DNA of 64,000 bases from Eremophila alpestris peregrina (taxonomy: Eukaryota > Chordata > Aves > Passeriformes > Alaudidae), in assembly GCA_009792885.1 (NCBI GenBank), contig WMCF01000110.1:1428408-1492407 (forward strand), read 5' to 3'. The position numbers and the translations under genes were made by a program. Below the pieces are notes generated by a model. It was given only the letters and a program-made list of their open reading frames with translations, did no database searches and had not been told where the DNA came from. Below, in pieces: positions 60,501 to 60,631 of this stretch (position 1 is the first letter of the stretch; every line of letters starts with the position of its first letter).

Positions 60501-60631
60501 GGTTGATGACACATCAGATTATGTGGAATGCTCCTGTTCTCATATGTCCATTTATGCAGTTTATGCCCAAACAGATAACTTGTCTTCATACAACGAGGCT
60601 TTCTTTTCTTCTGGATTCATCTGCATTTCAG
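73..60631 (+). CDS. ADGRV1: ADGRV1 (adhesion GPCR V1), partial gene, 49 internal exons
   Basis: Giant adhesion receptor of hair-cell stereocilia ankle links, photoreceptor periciliary membrane and brain; the family anchors long calcium-sensitive extracellular fibres to a seven-helix G-protein-coupled receptor and partners usherin, whirlin and PDZD7. The sequence shows 49 exons joined by GT/AG borders with unbroken phase, 9,546 coding bases in all. They encode about 21 Calx-beta repeats with recurring acidic motifs (Asp-Asp-x-x-Pro-Glu) and a closing Asn-Asp-x-x-x-Gly-x-x-x-Phe motif, a seven-unit EPTP propeller at window residues about 600-930, and a GAIN/GPS module at about 2905-3160. The order matches human ADGRV1 as I remember it, about 6,300 residues long. 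Neither the N-terminal half (including the LamG/pentraxin-like domain) nor the seven-helix region is in the window. No frameshift or premature stop was seen in any exon. No promoter or poly-A site of the gene is present. Confidence 0.98.
283..4627 (+). other. ADGRV1: Intron 1, 4.3 kb, no recognisable content
   Basis: This is the longest intron in the window. It is AT-rich, with scattered short A and T runs and many stop codons in all frames. I saw no coding exon, no CR1 or LTR hallmark and no RNA gene in it. The short open frames here lack splice context and protein-like composition. Confidence 0.7.
4628..4758 (+). CDS. ADGRV1: ADGRV1 exon 2: Calx-beta N-terminal strands
   Basis: Window residues about 71-113. 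It begins in phase with two bases completing a Gly codon and ends on a codon boundary before GTGAGT. The peptide has the Calx-beta strand pattern [20 protein letters not shown] followed by an SSGILFF turn, typical of the first half of a repeat. The next intron is 243 bp. Confidence 0.93.
5002..5101 (+). CDS. ADGRV1: ADGRV1 exon 3: Calx-beta calcium-motif segment
   Basis: Window residues about 114-147. It opens on a codon boundary after TTATAG and ends with one base before GTAATG. It carries [13 protein letters not shown], the acidic calcium-ligand signature of Calx-beta. The following 886-bp intron (5102-5987) shows nothing recognisable. Confidence 0.93.
5988..6167 (+). CDS. ADGRV1: ADGRV1 exon 4: Calx-beta repeat boundary
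   Basis: Window residues about 147-207. Phase in and out is split after base 1 (acceptor TTGCAG, donor AG/GTCTGT). It contains [11 protein letters not shown], the closing signature of one repeat, then [19 protein letters not shown], the opening strands of the next. The 1.5-kb intron after it (6168-7651) shows no gene or clear repeat. Confidence 0.93.
7652..7815 (+). CDS. ADGRV1: ADGRV1 exon 5: Calx-beta central strands
   Basis: Window residues about 208-261. It starts with two bases of a split Gly codon and ends on a codon boundary before GTAAAT. It holds [10 protein letters not shown], then [15 protein letters not shown], the usual strand-turn-strand of a Calx-beta repeat. Several Asn-x-Ser/Thr sequons are visible. 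The 541-bp intron after it is featureless. Confidence 0.93.
8357..8450 (+). CDS. ADGRV1: ADGRV1 exon 6: Calx-beta calcium-motif segment
   Basis: Window residues about 262-293. It opens with the acidic motif [19 protein letters not shown] directly at the acceptor, a common exon layout in this gene. The donor is CTGG/GTAAAA with one base of a split codon. The following 2.5-kb intron (8451-10973) is AT-rich; I saw no gene or clear mobile element in it. Confidence 0.93.
10974..11052 (+). CDS. ADGRV1: ADGRV1 exon 7: Calx-beta closing motif
   Basis: A 79-bp exon, window residues about 294-319. It completes a split Asp codon and carries [13 protein letters not shown], the closing motif of one repeat. 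It ends with two bases of an Asn codon before GTAAGT. The following 620-bp intron holds nothing recognised. Confidence 0.92.
11673..11811 (+). CDS. ADGRV1: ADGRV1 exon 8: Calx-beta opening strands
   Basis: Window residues about 319-365. One base completes the split Asn codon. The peptide contains [19 protein letters not shown] and the [15 protein letters not shown] segment, close to my memory of the vertebrate protein. It ends in phase before GTAAGA. The following 523-bp intron is featureless. Confidence 0.93.
12335..12476 (+). CDS. ADGRV1: ADGRV1 exon 9: Calx-beta calcium-motif segment
   Basis: Window residues about 366-413. It contains [15 protein letters not shown], then [19 protein letters not shown], a well-kept acidic ligand motif. 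It ends with one base of a split Ala codon before GTAAAA. The following 407-bp intron is AT-rich and empty. Confidence 0.93.
12884..13146 (+). CDS. ADGRV1: ADGRV1 exon 10: Calx-beta repeat boundary
   Basis: Window residues about 413-500. The acceptor is a non-standard AAAAG (A before AG rather than a pyrimidine), but phase and protein match are good. It has [16 protein letters not shown] closing one repeat and the [17 protein letters not shown] strands of the next. It ends in phase before GTAATA. The 1.4-kb intron after it shows no gene or confident repeat. Confidence 0.9.
14533..14708 (+). CDS. ADGRV1: ADGRV1 exon 11: Calx-beta with acidic motif variant
   Basis: Window residues about 501-559. 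It holds [19 protein letters not shown], a Glu-rich version of the calcium motif, GGARLG, and then [11 protein letters not shown], in which the usual Asn-Asp closing pair is replaced by Asn-Gln. It ends with two bases of a split Arg codon before GTACTG. The next intron contains a CR1 copy. Confidence 0.93.
15084..15905 (+). mobile_element. CR1 LINE 3' fragment (copy A), sense
   Basis: This segment reads as the C-terminal part of CR1 ORF2 followed by its 3' untranslated tail. Signatures: the Phe-Asn-Lys-Thr-Lys-Cys segment with LHLGQ near 15138-15178, the [12 protein letters not shown] motif near 15673-15708, and a 3' end of the type 'ATGATCTTTAAGG... CAACCCAAACCATTTGTACGATC'. Frames are broken by stops and shifts, so it is dead. 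It is 5'-truncated, as usual for CR1, and very similar to the copy at 53.07-53.84 kb. Confidence 0.9.
16193..16317 (+). CDS. ADGRV1: ADGRV1 exon 12: first half of the interrupted Calx-beta repeat
   Basis: Window residues about 559-601. It completes a split Arg codon and ends with a single A before GTACGT. It encodes the opening strands of a Calx-beta repeat ([17 protein letters not shown] and [14 protein letters not shown]). The rest of this repeat appears only in exons 18-19, after the EPTP propeller. The following 842-bp intron has a short CR1 tail near its 3' end. Confidence 0.92.
16985..17068 (+). mobile_element. CR1 3' tail scrap, sense
   Basis: The stretch contains a weakly conserved CR1 3' tail, seen as 'GAGCTGGACTTAATCCTTG' followed by 'GGGTCCCTTTCAACTCAGAA' and 'TATTCTGTGATT'. 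Only the last 80 or so bases are recognisable and the 5' border is uncertain. Confidence 0.6.
17160..17326 (+). CDS. ADGRV1: ADGRV1 exon 13: EPTP propeller blade 1
   Basis: Window residues about 601-656. Two bases complete the split codon. It contains [17 protein letters not shown], then [20 protein letters not shown], the start of the EPTP beta-propeller with its Y-x-W-x-G blade signature. It ends in phase before GTAAAT. The following intron is only 82 bp. Confidence 0.93.
17409..17552 (+). CDS. ADGRV1: ADGRV1 exon 14: EPTP propeller blade 2
   Basis: Exactly 48 codons, window residues about 657-704. It contains [20 protein letters not shown] and [14 protein letters not shown], the pattern 'aromatic-Leu-Val...Tyr...' of EPTP units. 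Both ends are on codon boundaries (acceptor CTCTCAG, donor GTAAAT). A solo LTR lies in the next intron. Confidence 0.92.
17699..17703. repeat. Target-site duplication of the 17.7-kb LTR (left)
   Basis: The five bases GTTAT abut the left TG end of the LTR, and the same five bases abut its right CA end at 18116-18120. Confidence 0.9.
17704..18115 (+). mobile_element. Solo endogenous-retrovirus LTR with 5-bp target duplication
   Basis: A 412-bp element begins TGTCGTGGTTTAGG and ends CCTAAACCATGACA, imperfect inverted termini with canonical TG...CA ends. It is flanked by perfect 5-bp direct repeats GTTAT at 17699-17703 and 18116-18120, the duplication size usual for ERVL- or ERVK-type avian elements. 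No internal viral coding sequence is present, so this is a recombined solo LTR. The 3' half resembles the sense end of common avian LTRs, so I place it in the gene's orientation. Confidence 0.9.
18116..18120. repeat. Target-site duplication of the 17.7-kb LTR (right)
   Basis: The five bases GTTAT directly follow the terminal CA of the LTR and repeat the sequence at 17699-17703. Confidence 0.9.
18425..18532 (+). CDS. ADGRV1: ADGRV1 exon 15: EPTP propeller blade 3
   Basis: Thirty-six codons, window residues about 705-740, in phase at both ends (acceptor TTGTAG, donor GTTAGA). It contains [20 protein letters not shown], a classic EPTP unit opening. Its blade is completed by [11 protein letters not shown] in the next exon. 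The 496-bp intron after it is featureless. Confidence 0.92.
19029..19281 (+). CDS. ADGRV1: ADGRV1 exon 16: EPTP propeller blades 3-5
   Basis: Window residues about 741-825. It holds [16 protein letters not shown], a full fourth unit ([19 protein letters not shown] ... [16 protein letters not shown]) and the opening of the fifth ([11 protein letters not shown]). It ends with one base of a split codon before GTATTC. The 668-bp intron after it shows nothing. Confidence 0.93.
19950..20069 (+). CDS. ADGRV1: ADGRV1 exon 17: EPTP propeller blades 5-6
   Basis: Window residues about 825-865. It completes a split Glu codon and contains [20 protein letters not shown], closing blade 5, and VFMPPSGL, opening blade 6. 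It ends with one base before GTAAGA. The following intron is 177 bp. Confidence 0.93.
20247..20469 (+). CDS. ADGRV1: ADGRV1 exon 18: EPTP blades 6-7 and return to Calx-beta
   Basis: Window residues about 865-939. It contains [20 protein letters not shown] (blade 6), [19 protein letters not shown] and IYELTTISN (blade 7). It ends in DFIPS, the point where the interrupted Calx-beta repeat resumes. Two bases of a split Ser codon precede GTAGGT. The 460-bp intron after it is featureless. Confidence 0.93.
20930..21134 (+). CDS. ADGRV1: ADGRV1 exon 19: second half of the interrupted Calx-beta repeat
   Basis: Window residues about 939-1007. One base completes the split Ser. It contains [37 protein letters not shown] with an intact acidic motif, KGGAEIG and [10 protein letters not shown]. 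It ends in phase before GTAAAA. The 937-bp intron after it shows nothing recognised. Confidence 0.93.
22072..22218 (+). CDS. ADGRV1: ADGRV1 exon 20: Calx-beta opening strands
   Basis: Forty-nine codons, window residues about 1008-1056. It contains [35 protein letters not shown] and DVFPASGM. The donor is ATG/GTATTT, a weak site; reading through would add about 30 residues before a stop. The homology supports splicing here, because ITFSEGQ of the next exon continues the repeat. The next 2.85-kb intron holds a CR1 with a nested LTR. Confidence 0.9.
23225..24955 (+). mobile_element. CR1 LINE fragment (copy D), sense, split by an LTR
   Basis: From about 23310 it reads as degraded CR1 ORF2 reverse transcriptase, with [18 protein letters not shown] matching the family's DFSKAFDTVSH. 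Late in the frame comes REKDLGIL near 23692. The 3' tail near 24838-24950 reads 'AAGATTGAGCTGGACAGG ... GGTCCCTTCCAACCTCATAT GATTCTATAAAA', a typical CR1 terminus. The block 24189-24790 does not belong to CR1 and is a later insertion. All frames are broken. Confidence 0.85.
24189..24790 (-). mobile_element. Solo LTR inserted into the CR1, antisense
   Basis: Read on the minus strand this 602-bp block begins TGTGGGAACCCGGG, has a TATAAAAG box (24378-24385 on +) and an AATAAA signal (24280-24285 on +), the order expected of an LTR promoter and poly-A site. A 4-bp direct repeat GGGA flanks it (24185-24188 and 24791-24794), and joining the flanks restores the usual CR1 text. The far end lacks a canonical CA, so the exact right end of the LTR in its own orientation is uncertain. 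No viral genes remain. Confidence 0.8.
25072..25327 (+). CDS. ADGRV1: ADGRV1 exon 21: Calx-beta, weakened acidic motif
   Basis: Window residues about 1057-1142. It contains [17 protein letters not shown], then [18 protein letters not shown], in which the usual Asp-Asp-x-x-Pro-Glu has lost an Asp and the Pro, and [10 protein letters not shown]. It opens in phase and ends with one base before GTAAGC. The following 2.55-kb intron has a microsatellite and a CR1 copy. Confidence 0.93.
25405..25521. repeat. TATAGA/TATG microsatellite
   Basis: A run of imperfect ATATAG hexamers changes into GTATGT and TATATG units. It is AT-rich, uninterrupted over roughly 115 bp, and lies within the intron after exon 21. 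Confidence 0.85.
26885..27842 (+). mobile_element. CR1 LINE 3' fragment (copy E), sense
   Basis: It begins in the reverse-transcriptase region with 'GGGCTCCATCCTAGTCTCAG TTCTCTTCAACATCTTCATG' (family motif G-S-I-L-G-P-V-L-F-N-I-F-I-N-D). It continues through LNMSQQC near 27216, a CR1 ORF2 C-terminal signature, to a 3' tail 'GGGTCCCTTCCCACTCAGCA TATTCTATGACTGT'. It is a different CR1 subfamily from the 15- and 53-kb copies, judged by its tail. Frames are broken. It ends 40 bp before exon 22. Confidence 0.87.
27883..28091 (+). CDS. ADGRV1: ADGRV1 exon 22: Calx-beta opening strands
   Basis: Window residues about 1142-1211. Two bases complete a split Gly. It contains [20 protein letters not shown], an [16 protein letters not shown] turn and SVVVTILP. 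It ends in phase before GTGAGT. The 570-bp intron after it is featureless. Confidence 0.93.
28662..28835 (+). CDS. ADGRV1: ADGRV1 exon 23: Calx-beta calcium-motif segment
   Basis: Fifty-eight codons, window residues about 1212-1269. It opens with [19 protein letters not shown] and closes with [13 protein letters not shown], both signatures intact. It also carries [16 protein letters not shown], a linker I recall in mammalian ADGRV1. In phase at both ends. The 394-bp intron after it has a CR1 scrap. Confidence 0.93.
29070..29135 (-). mobile_element. Probable CR1 3' tail scrap, antisense
   Basis: 'GGCCATCTAATCCAGATTTT' followed by TGCTCAGAGCCAGGTCAATG resembles the reverse complement of a common CR1 3' tail, which usually reads 'GTCATCTAGTCCAACCCCCTGCTC'. 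It is short and diverged, so the call is tentative. Confidence 0.5.
29230..29412 (+). CDS. ADGRV1: ADGRV1 exon 24: Calx-beta opening strands
   Basis: Sixty-one codons, window residues about 1270-1330. It contains [47 protein letters not shown]. The acceptor is GTACAG and the donor GTATTC, both on codon boundaries. The 735-bp intron after it is AT-rich and empty. Confidence 0.93.
30148..30327 (+). CDS. ADGRV1: ADGRV1 exon 25: Calx-beta calcium-motif segment
   Basis: Sixty codons, window residues about 1331-1390. It contains [20 protein letters not shown], where Pro-Glu of the acidic motif is Val-Glu, GGARLG and [15 protein letters not shown]. In phase at both ends, donor GTGAGT. The 638-bp intron after it shows nothing recognised. 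Confidence 0.93.
30966..31130 (+). CDS. ADGRV1: ADGRV1 exon 26: Calx-beta opening strands
   Basis: Fifty-five codons, window residues about 1391-1445. It contains [20 protein letters not shown] and [12 protein letters not shown], a typical first half-repeat. In phase, donor GTATTT. The 1.25-kb intron after it (31131-32376) is AT-rich with no gene or repeat recognised. Confidence 0.92.
32377..32494 (+). CDS. ADGRV1: ADGRV1 exon 27: Calx-beta calcium-motif segment
   Basis: Window residues about 1446-1485. It contains [20 protein letters not shown] and [15 protein letters not shown]; the acidic motif has Leu-Glu in place of Pro-Glu. It ends with one base before GTAAAG. The following intron is 287 bp. 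Confidence 0.92.
32782..32905 (+). CDS. ADGRV1: ADGRV1 exon 28: Calx-beta repeat boundary
   Basis: Window residues about 1485-1526. It contains [17 protein letters not shown], a variant closing motif, followed by [20 protein letters not shown]. It ends with two bases of a split Ser before GTGGGT. The 1.14-kb intron after it shows no gene or clear repeat. Confidence 0.92.
34044..34182 (+). CDS. ADGRV1: ADGRV1 exon 29: Calx-beta strands
   Basis: Window residues about 1526-1572. One base completes the split Ser. It contains [20 protein letters not shown] and [18 protein letters not shown]. It ends in phase before GTATAC. The following intron is 138 bp. Confidence 0.92.
34321..34506 (+). CDS. 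ADGRV1: ADGRV1 exon 30: Calx-beta calcium-motif segment
   Basis: Sixty-two codons, window residues about 1573-1634. It opens with [20 protein letters not shown] and includes [15 protein letters not shown]. The donor TGG/GTATTG is weak but is the only one that keeps phase with [10 protein letters not shown] of the next exon. The following intron is 264 bp. Confidence 0.9.
34771..35003 (+). CDS. ADGRV1: ADGRV1 exon 31: nearly complete Calx-beta repeat
   Basis: Window residues about 1635-1712. It contains [40 protein letters not shown] and [17 protein letters not shown], so most of a repeat lies in one exon. It ends with two bases of a split Ser before GTAAAG. The 503-bp intron after it is AT-rich and empty. 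Confidence 0.93.
35507..35655 (+). CDS. ADGRV1: ADGRV1 exon 32: Calx-beta closing segment
   Basis: Window residues about 1712-1762. The acceptor is GCAAG, an A rather than a pyrimidine before AG, but phase and the [17 protein letters not shown] match support it. It contains [13 protein letters not shown]. It ends with one base before GTAAGT. The following intron is only 90 bp. Confidence 0.9.
35746..35947 (+). CDS. ADGRV1: ADGRV1 exon 33: Calx-beta first half
   Basis: Window residues about 1762-1829. It contains [49 protein letters not shown] and IINDEES. It ends with two bases of a split Ser before GTAATT. The 541-bp intron after it contains a perfect inverted repeat. Confidence 0.93.
36284..36329. 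repeat. Perfect inverted repeat, 16-bp arms, 14-bp loop
   Basis: The left arm AGAATGGTGATATCTG (36284-36299) and the right arm CAGATATCACCATTCT (36314-36329) are exact reverse complements, spaced by 14 bases. It lies in the intron after exon 33. No function is assigned. Confidence 0.9.
36489..36705 (+). CDS. ADGRV1: ADGRV1 exon 34: Calx-beta repeat boundary
   Basis: Window residues about 1829-1901. One base completes the split Ser. It contains [36 protein letters not shown] and [17 protein letters not shown]. It ends in phase before GTGGGT. The 1.09-kb intron after it shows nothing recognised. Confidence 0.93.
37796..38035 (+). CDS. ADGRV1: ADGRV1 exon 35: Calx-beta core
   Basis: Eighty codons, window residues about 1902-1981. 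It contains [36 protein letters not shown] and [13 protein letters not shown], an acidic motif with Val in place of Pro. In phase at both ends, donor GTAAGT. The 1.3-kb intron after it carries an antisense LTR. Confidence 0.93.
38325..38792 (-). mobile_element. Probable solo LTR, antisense
   Basis: The left end TGTTGTGGTTTAAACC is the reverse complement of a common avian LTR terminus. The interior repeats the A-rich then GC-richer order of such LTRs. Near-matching pentamers TCATC (38320-38324) and TCTTC (38793-38797) may be the decayed target duplication. The right border is inferred from that and from a CA terminus; no viral genes are present. Confidence 0.65.
39329..39478 (+). CDS. ADGRV1: ADGRV1 exon 36: Calx-beta repeat boundary
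   Basis: Fifty codons, window residues about 1982-2031. It contains [15 protein letters not shown], in which the closing Asn-Asp is Gly-Asp, and [17 protein letters not shown]. In phase at both ends (acceptor TTACAG, donor GTATTC). The 831-bp intron after it is featureless. Confidence 0.93.
40310..40783 (+). CDS. ADGRV1: ADGRV1 exon 37: large exon spanning Calx-beta repeats
   Basis: A 474-bp exon of 158 codons, window residues about 2032-2189, far above the usual 100-250 bp here. It contains [55 protein letters not shown] and [18 protein letters not shown], so it covers most of one repeat and half of the next. In phase at both ends, donor GTGTGT. The 745-bp intron after it shows nothing. Confidence 0.94.
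41529..41672 (+). CDS. ADGRV1: ADGRV1 exon 38: Calx-beta repeat without acidic motif
   Basis: Forty-eight codons, window residues about 2190-2237. It contains [20 protein letters not shown] and [20 protein letters not shown]. Where other repeats have Asp-Asp-x-x-Pro-Glu this one has none, so calcium binding is doubtful. Acceptor CTCAAAG, donor GTCAGT. The 1.26-kb intron after it has a compound microsatellite. Confidence 0.92.
42519..42594. repeat. Compound microsatellite (TA)n-(GA)n-(GTA)n
   Basis: About 18 TA units (42520-42556) are followed by about 12 GA units and then four GTA units, ending near 42594. It lies in the intron after exon 38 and should be length-polymorphic. Confidence 0.95.
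42931..43102 (+). CDS. ADGRV1: ADGRV1 exon 39: Calx-beta opening strands
   Basis: Window residues about 2238-2295. It contains [36 protein letters not shown] and LGNITPPFG. It ends with one base before GTGAGT. The following intron is 378 bp with nothing recognised. Confidence 0.93.
43481..43616 (+). CDS. ADGRV1: ADGRV1 exon 40: Calx-beta with degenerate acidic motif
   Basis: Window residues about 2295-2340. It contains [16 protein letters not shown], then [18 protein letters not shown], where the Asp-Asp pair is absent, and SGGARLR. It ends with two bases of a split Arg before GTAAGG. The 1.27-kb intron after it shows nothing recognised. Confidence 0.92.
44887..45734 (+). CDS. ADGRV1: ADGRV1 exon 41: giant 848-bp exon, about three Calx-beta segments
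   Basis: Window residues about 2340-2623, the largest exon here. It contains [114 protein letters not shown] and [20 protein letters not shown]. The sequence passes directly from ILANDIHHG to ILSVGP, without the Thr/Ser-rich stretch I recall in the human protein. Acceptor TTTCAG, donor GG/GTAATA, phase fits both neighbours. Confidence 0.95.
46722..46838 (+). mobile_element. CR1 3' untranslated scrap, sense
   Basis: 'GCATAGGTTGCCTGAGGAGG' with CTGCATGGTCTCCCTCCATC follows the CR1 pattern 'AGGTTGCC(C/T)AG(A/G)GAGGCTGT...CTCCATCC', and it ends near AGAGCAACCTG. Borders are approximate. Confidence 0.55.
46885..47420 (-). mobile_element. Solo LTR, antisense, with TATA and poly-A signals
   Basis: On the minus strand the 536-bp block begins TGTGGAGGCCCAGAGGCC and ends in ...CACA. 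It has several CCAAT-like boxes, a TATATAA box (47028-47034 on +) and an AATAAA signal (46914-46919 on +) in LTR order. No target duplication could be matched at these borders, so the ends may be off by a few bases. No viral genes are present. Confidence 0.75.
49200..49317 (+). CDS. ADGRV1: ADGRV1 exon 42: Calx-beta repeat boundary
   Basis: Window residues about 2623-2662. Two bases complete a split Gly. It contains [20 protein letters not shown] and [10 protein letters not shown]. It ends with two bases of a split Arg before GTGCAA. The 853-bp intron after it shows nothing except a short palindrome near its end. Confidence 0.93.
50098..50119. repeat. Short palindrome with CpG core
   Basis: ACATAAAG and CTTTATGT, 8-bp inverted arms, enclose the 6-base core TGCGCG. 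It lies 51 bp upstream of exon 43 in an otherwise CpG-poor intron. Confidence 0.8.
50171..50342 (+). CDS. ADGRV1: ADGRV1 exon 43: Calx-beta core with paired cysteines
   Basis: Window residues about 2662-2719. One base completes the split Arg. It contains [36 protein letters not shown], a [20 protein letters not shown] segment with two Cys that may pair, and ends at DD on a codon boundary before GTAAGT; VPEFETY of the next exon completes the acidic motif. The next 1.96-kb intron carries a repeat. Confidence 0.94.
50800..51340 (+). mobile_element. Bird-type interspersed repeat of uncertain class
   Basis: The GC-richer block matches my memory of a repeat that recurs in many bird genomes, with 'GGGCCACCCATGGGGTCATA', 'TCTGCAGAGTTGTTCCTCTC' and 'GATTGGCTCAGCCATGGCCT' as landmarks. 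It ends in an A-rich tail near 51321-51340. It could be a retrotransposon 3' end or part of an endogenous retrovirus; I cannot settle the class. No intact frame. Confidence 0.5.
52301..52543 (+). CDS. ADGRV1: ADGRV1 exon 44: Calx-beta calcium-motif segment and next opening
   Basis: Eighty-one codons, window residues about 2720-2800. It contains [36 protein letters not shown] and [15 protein letters not shown]. In phase at both ends (acceptor TTACAG, donor GTAAGA). The next 3.6-kb intron starts with a CR1 copy. Confidence 0.94.
52588..53850 (+). mobile_element. CR1 LINE (copy B), sense, internally deleted
   Basis: The left part, about 52588-53067, reads as the CR1 ORF2 linker between endonuclease and reverse transcriptase ([32 protein letters not shown]). 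At about 53068-53072 it jumps to the [16 protein letters not shown] segment near the ORF2 C-terminus, so the reverse-transcriptase core is missing. From there it closely follows the 15.1-15.9-kb copy to a 3' tail ending near 53845. All frames are broken. Confidence 0.88.
53851..56141 (+). other. ADGRV1: Remainder of intron 44, 2.3 kb, no recognisable content
   Basis: AT-rich intronic sequence. I saw no exon, RNA gene or confident mobile element. Confidence 0.65.
56142..56549 (+). CDS. ADGRV1: ADGRV1 exon 45: last Calx-beta repeat and start of GAIN domain
   Basis: A 408-bp exon, window residues about 2801-2936. The acceptor is TTTTAAG. It contains [40 protein letters not shown], with no acidic ligand motif, and [20 protein letters not shown]. 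It then enters the helical GAIN subdomain A with [20 protein letters not shown] and [13 protein letters not shown]. Donor GTAAAC. The 1.05-kb intron after it has a tandem duplication. Confidence 0.94.
57096..57199. repeat. Perfect 52-bp tandem duplication
   Basis: The 52-bp unit starting CTATGAAAATTATGTTTTAT occurs at 57096-57147 and again at 57148-57199 without a mismatch. It lies in the intron between exons 45 and 46. Confidence 0.97.
57602..57786 (+). CDS. ADGRV1: ADGRV1 exon 46: GAIN domain
   Basis: Window residues about 2937-2998. It contains [20 protein letters not shown], a [20 protein letters not shown] segment and GSSGER, the helical GAIN subdomain preceding the beta-sandwich. It opens in phase after CATTAG and ends with two bases of a split Arg before GTTAGT. 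The 1.0-kb intron after it shows nothing recognised. Confidence 0.93.
58793..59042 (+). CDS. ADGRV1: ADGRV1 exon 47: GAIN subdomain B
   Basis: Window residues about 2998-3081. It contains [40 protein letters not shown] and [20 protein letters not shown]. The donor AAG/GTTTGA is weak but keeps phase with [11 protein letters not shown] of the next exon. The following intron is 174 bp. Confidence 0.92.
59217..59356 (+). CDS. ADGRV1: ADGRV1 exon 48: GAIN/GPS first half
   Basis: Window residues about 3082-3128. It contains [18 protein letters not shown] and CLLWNQAAE, the first Cys-x-x-Trp of the GPS motif. It ends with two bases of a split Ser before GTTATT. The 1.1-kb intron after it contains an A-rich low-complexity tract. 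Confidence 0.94.
59908..60098. repeat. A-rich (AAAC/ACAAA)n low-complexity tract
   Basis: About 190 bp consist almost entirely of A with interspersed C, in imperfect AAAC, AACA and ACAAA units. It may be a decayed poly-A tail expansion or a simple repeat. It lies in the intron before the GPS exon. Confidence 0.9.
60471..60631 (+). CDS. ADGRV1: ADGRV1 exon 49: GPS cleavage site and approach to TM1
   Basis: Window residues about 3128-3182. One base completes the split Ser. It contains [13 protein letters not shown], then [17 protein letters not shown], the full GPS Cys/Trp pattern with the cleavage triad His-Met-Ser (His 60541-60543, Met 60544-60546, Ser 60547-60549). Cleavage would fall between Met and Ser, freeing the tethered agonist that starts [11 protein letters not shown]. 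It ends [10 protein letters not shown] at the start of the first transmembrane helix, with one base before GTCAGT. Confidence 0.96.
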
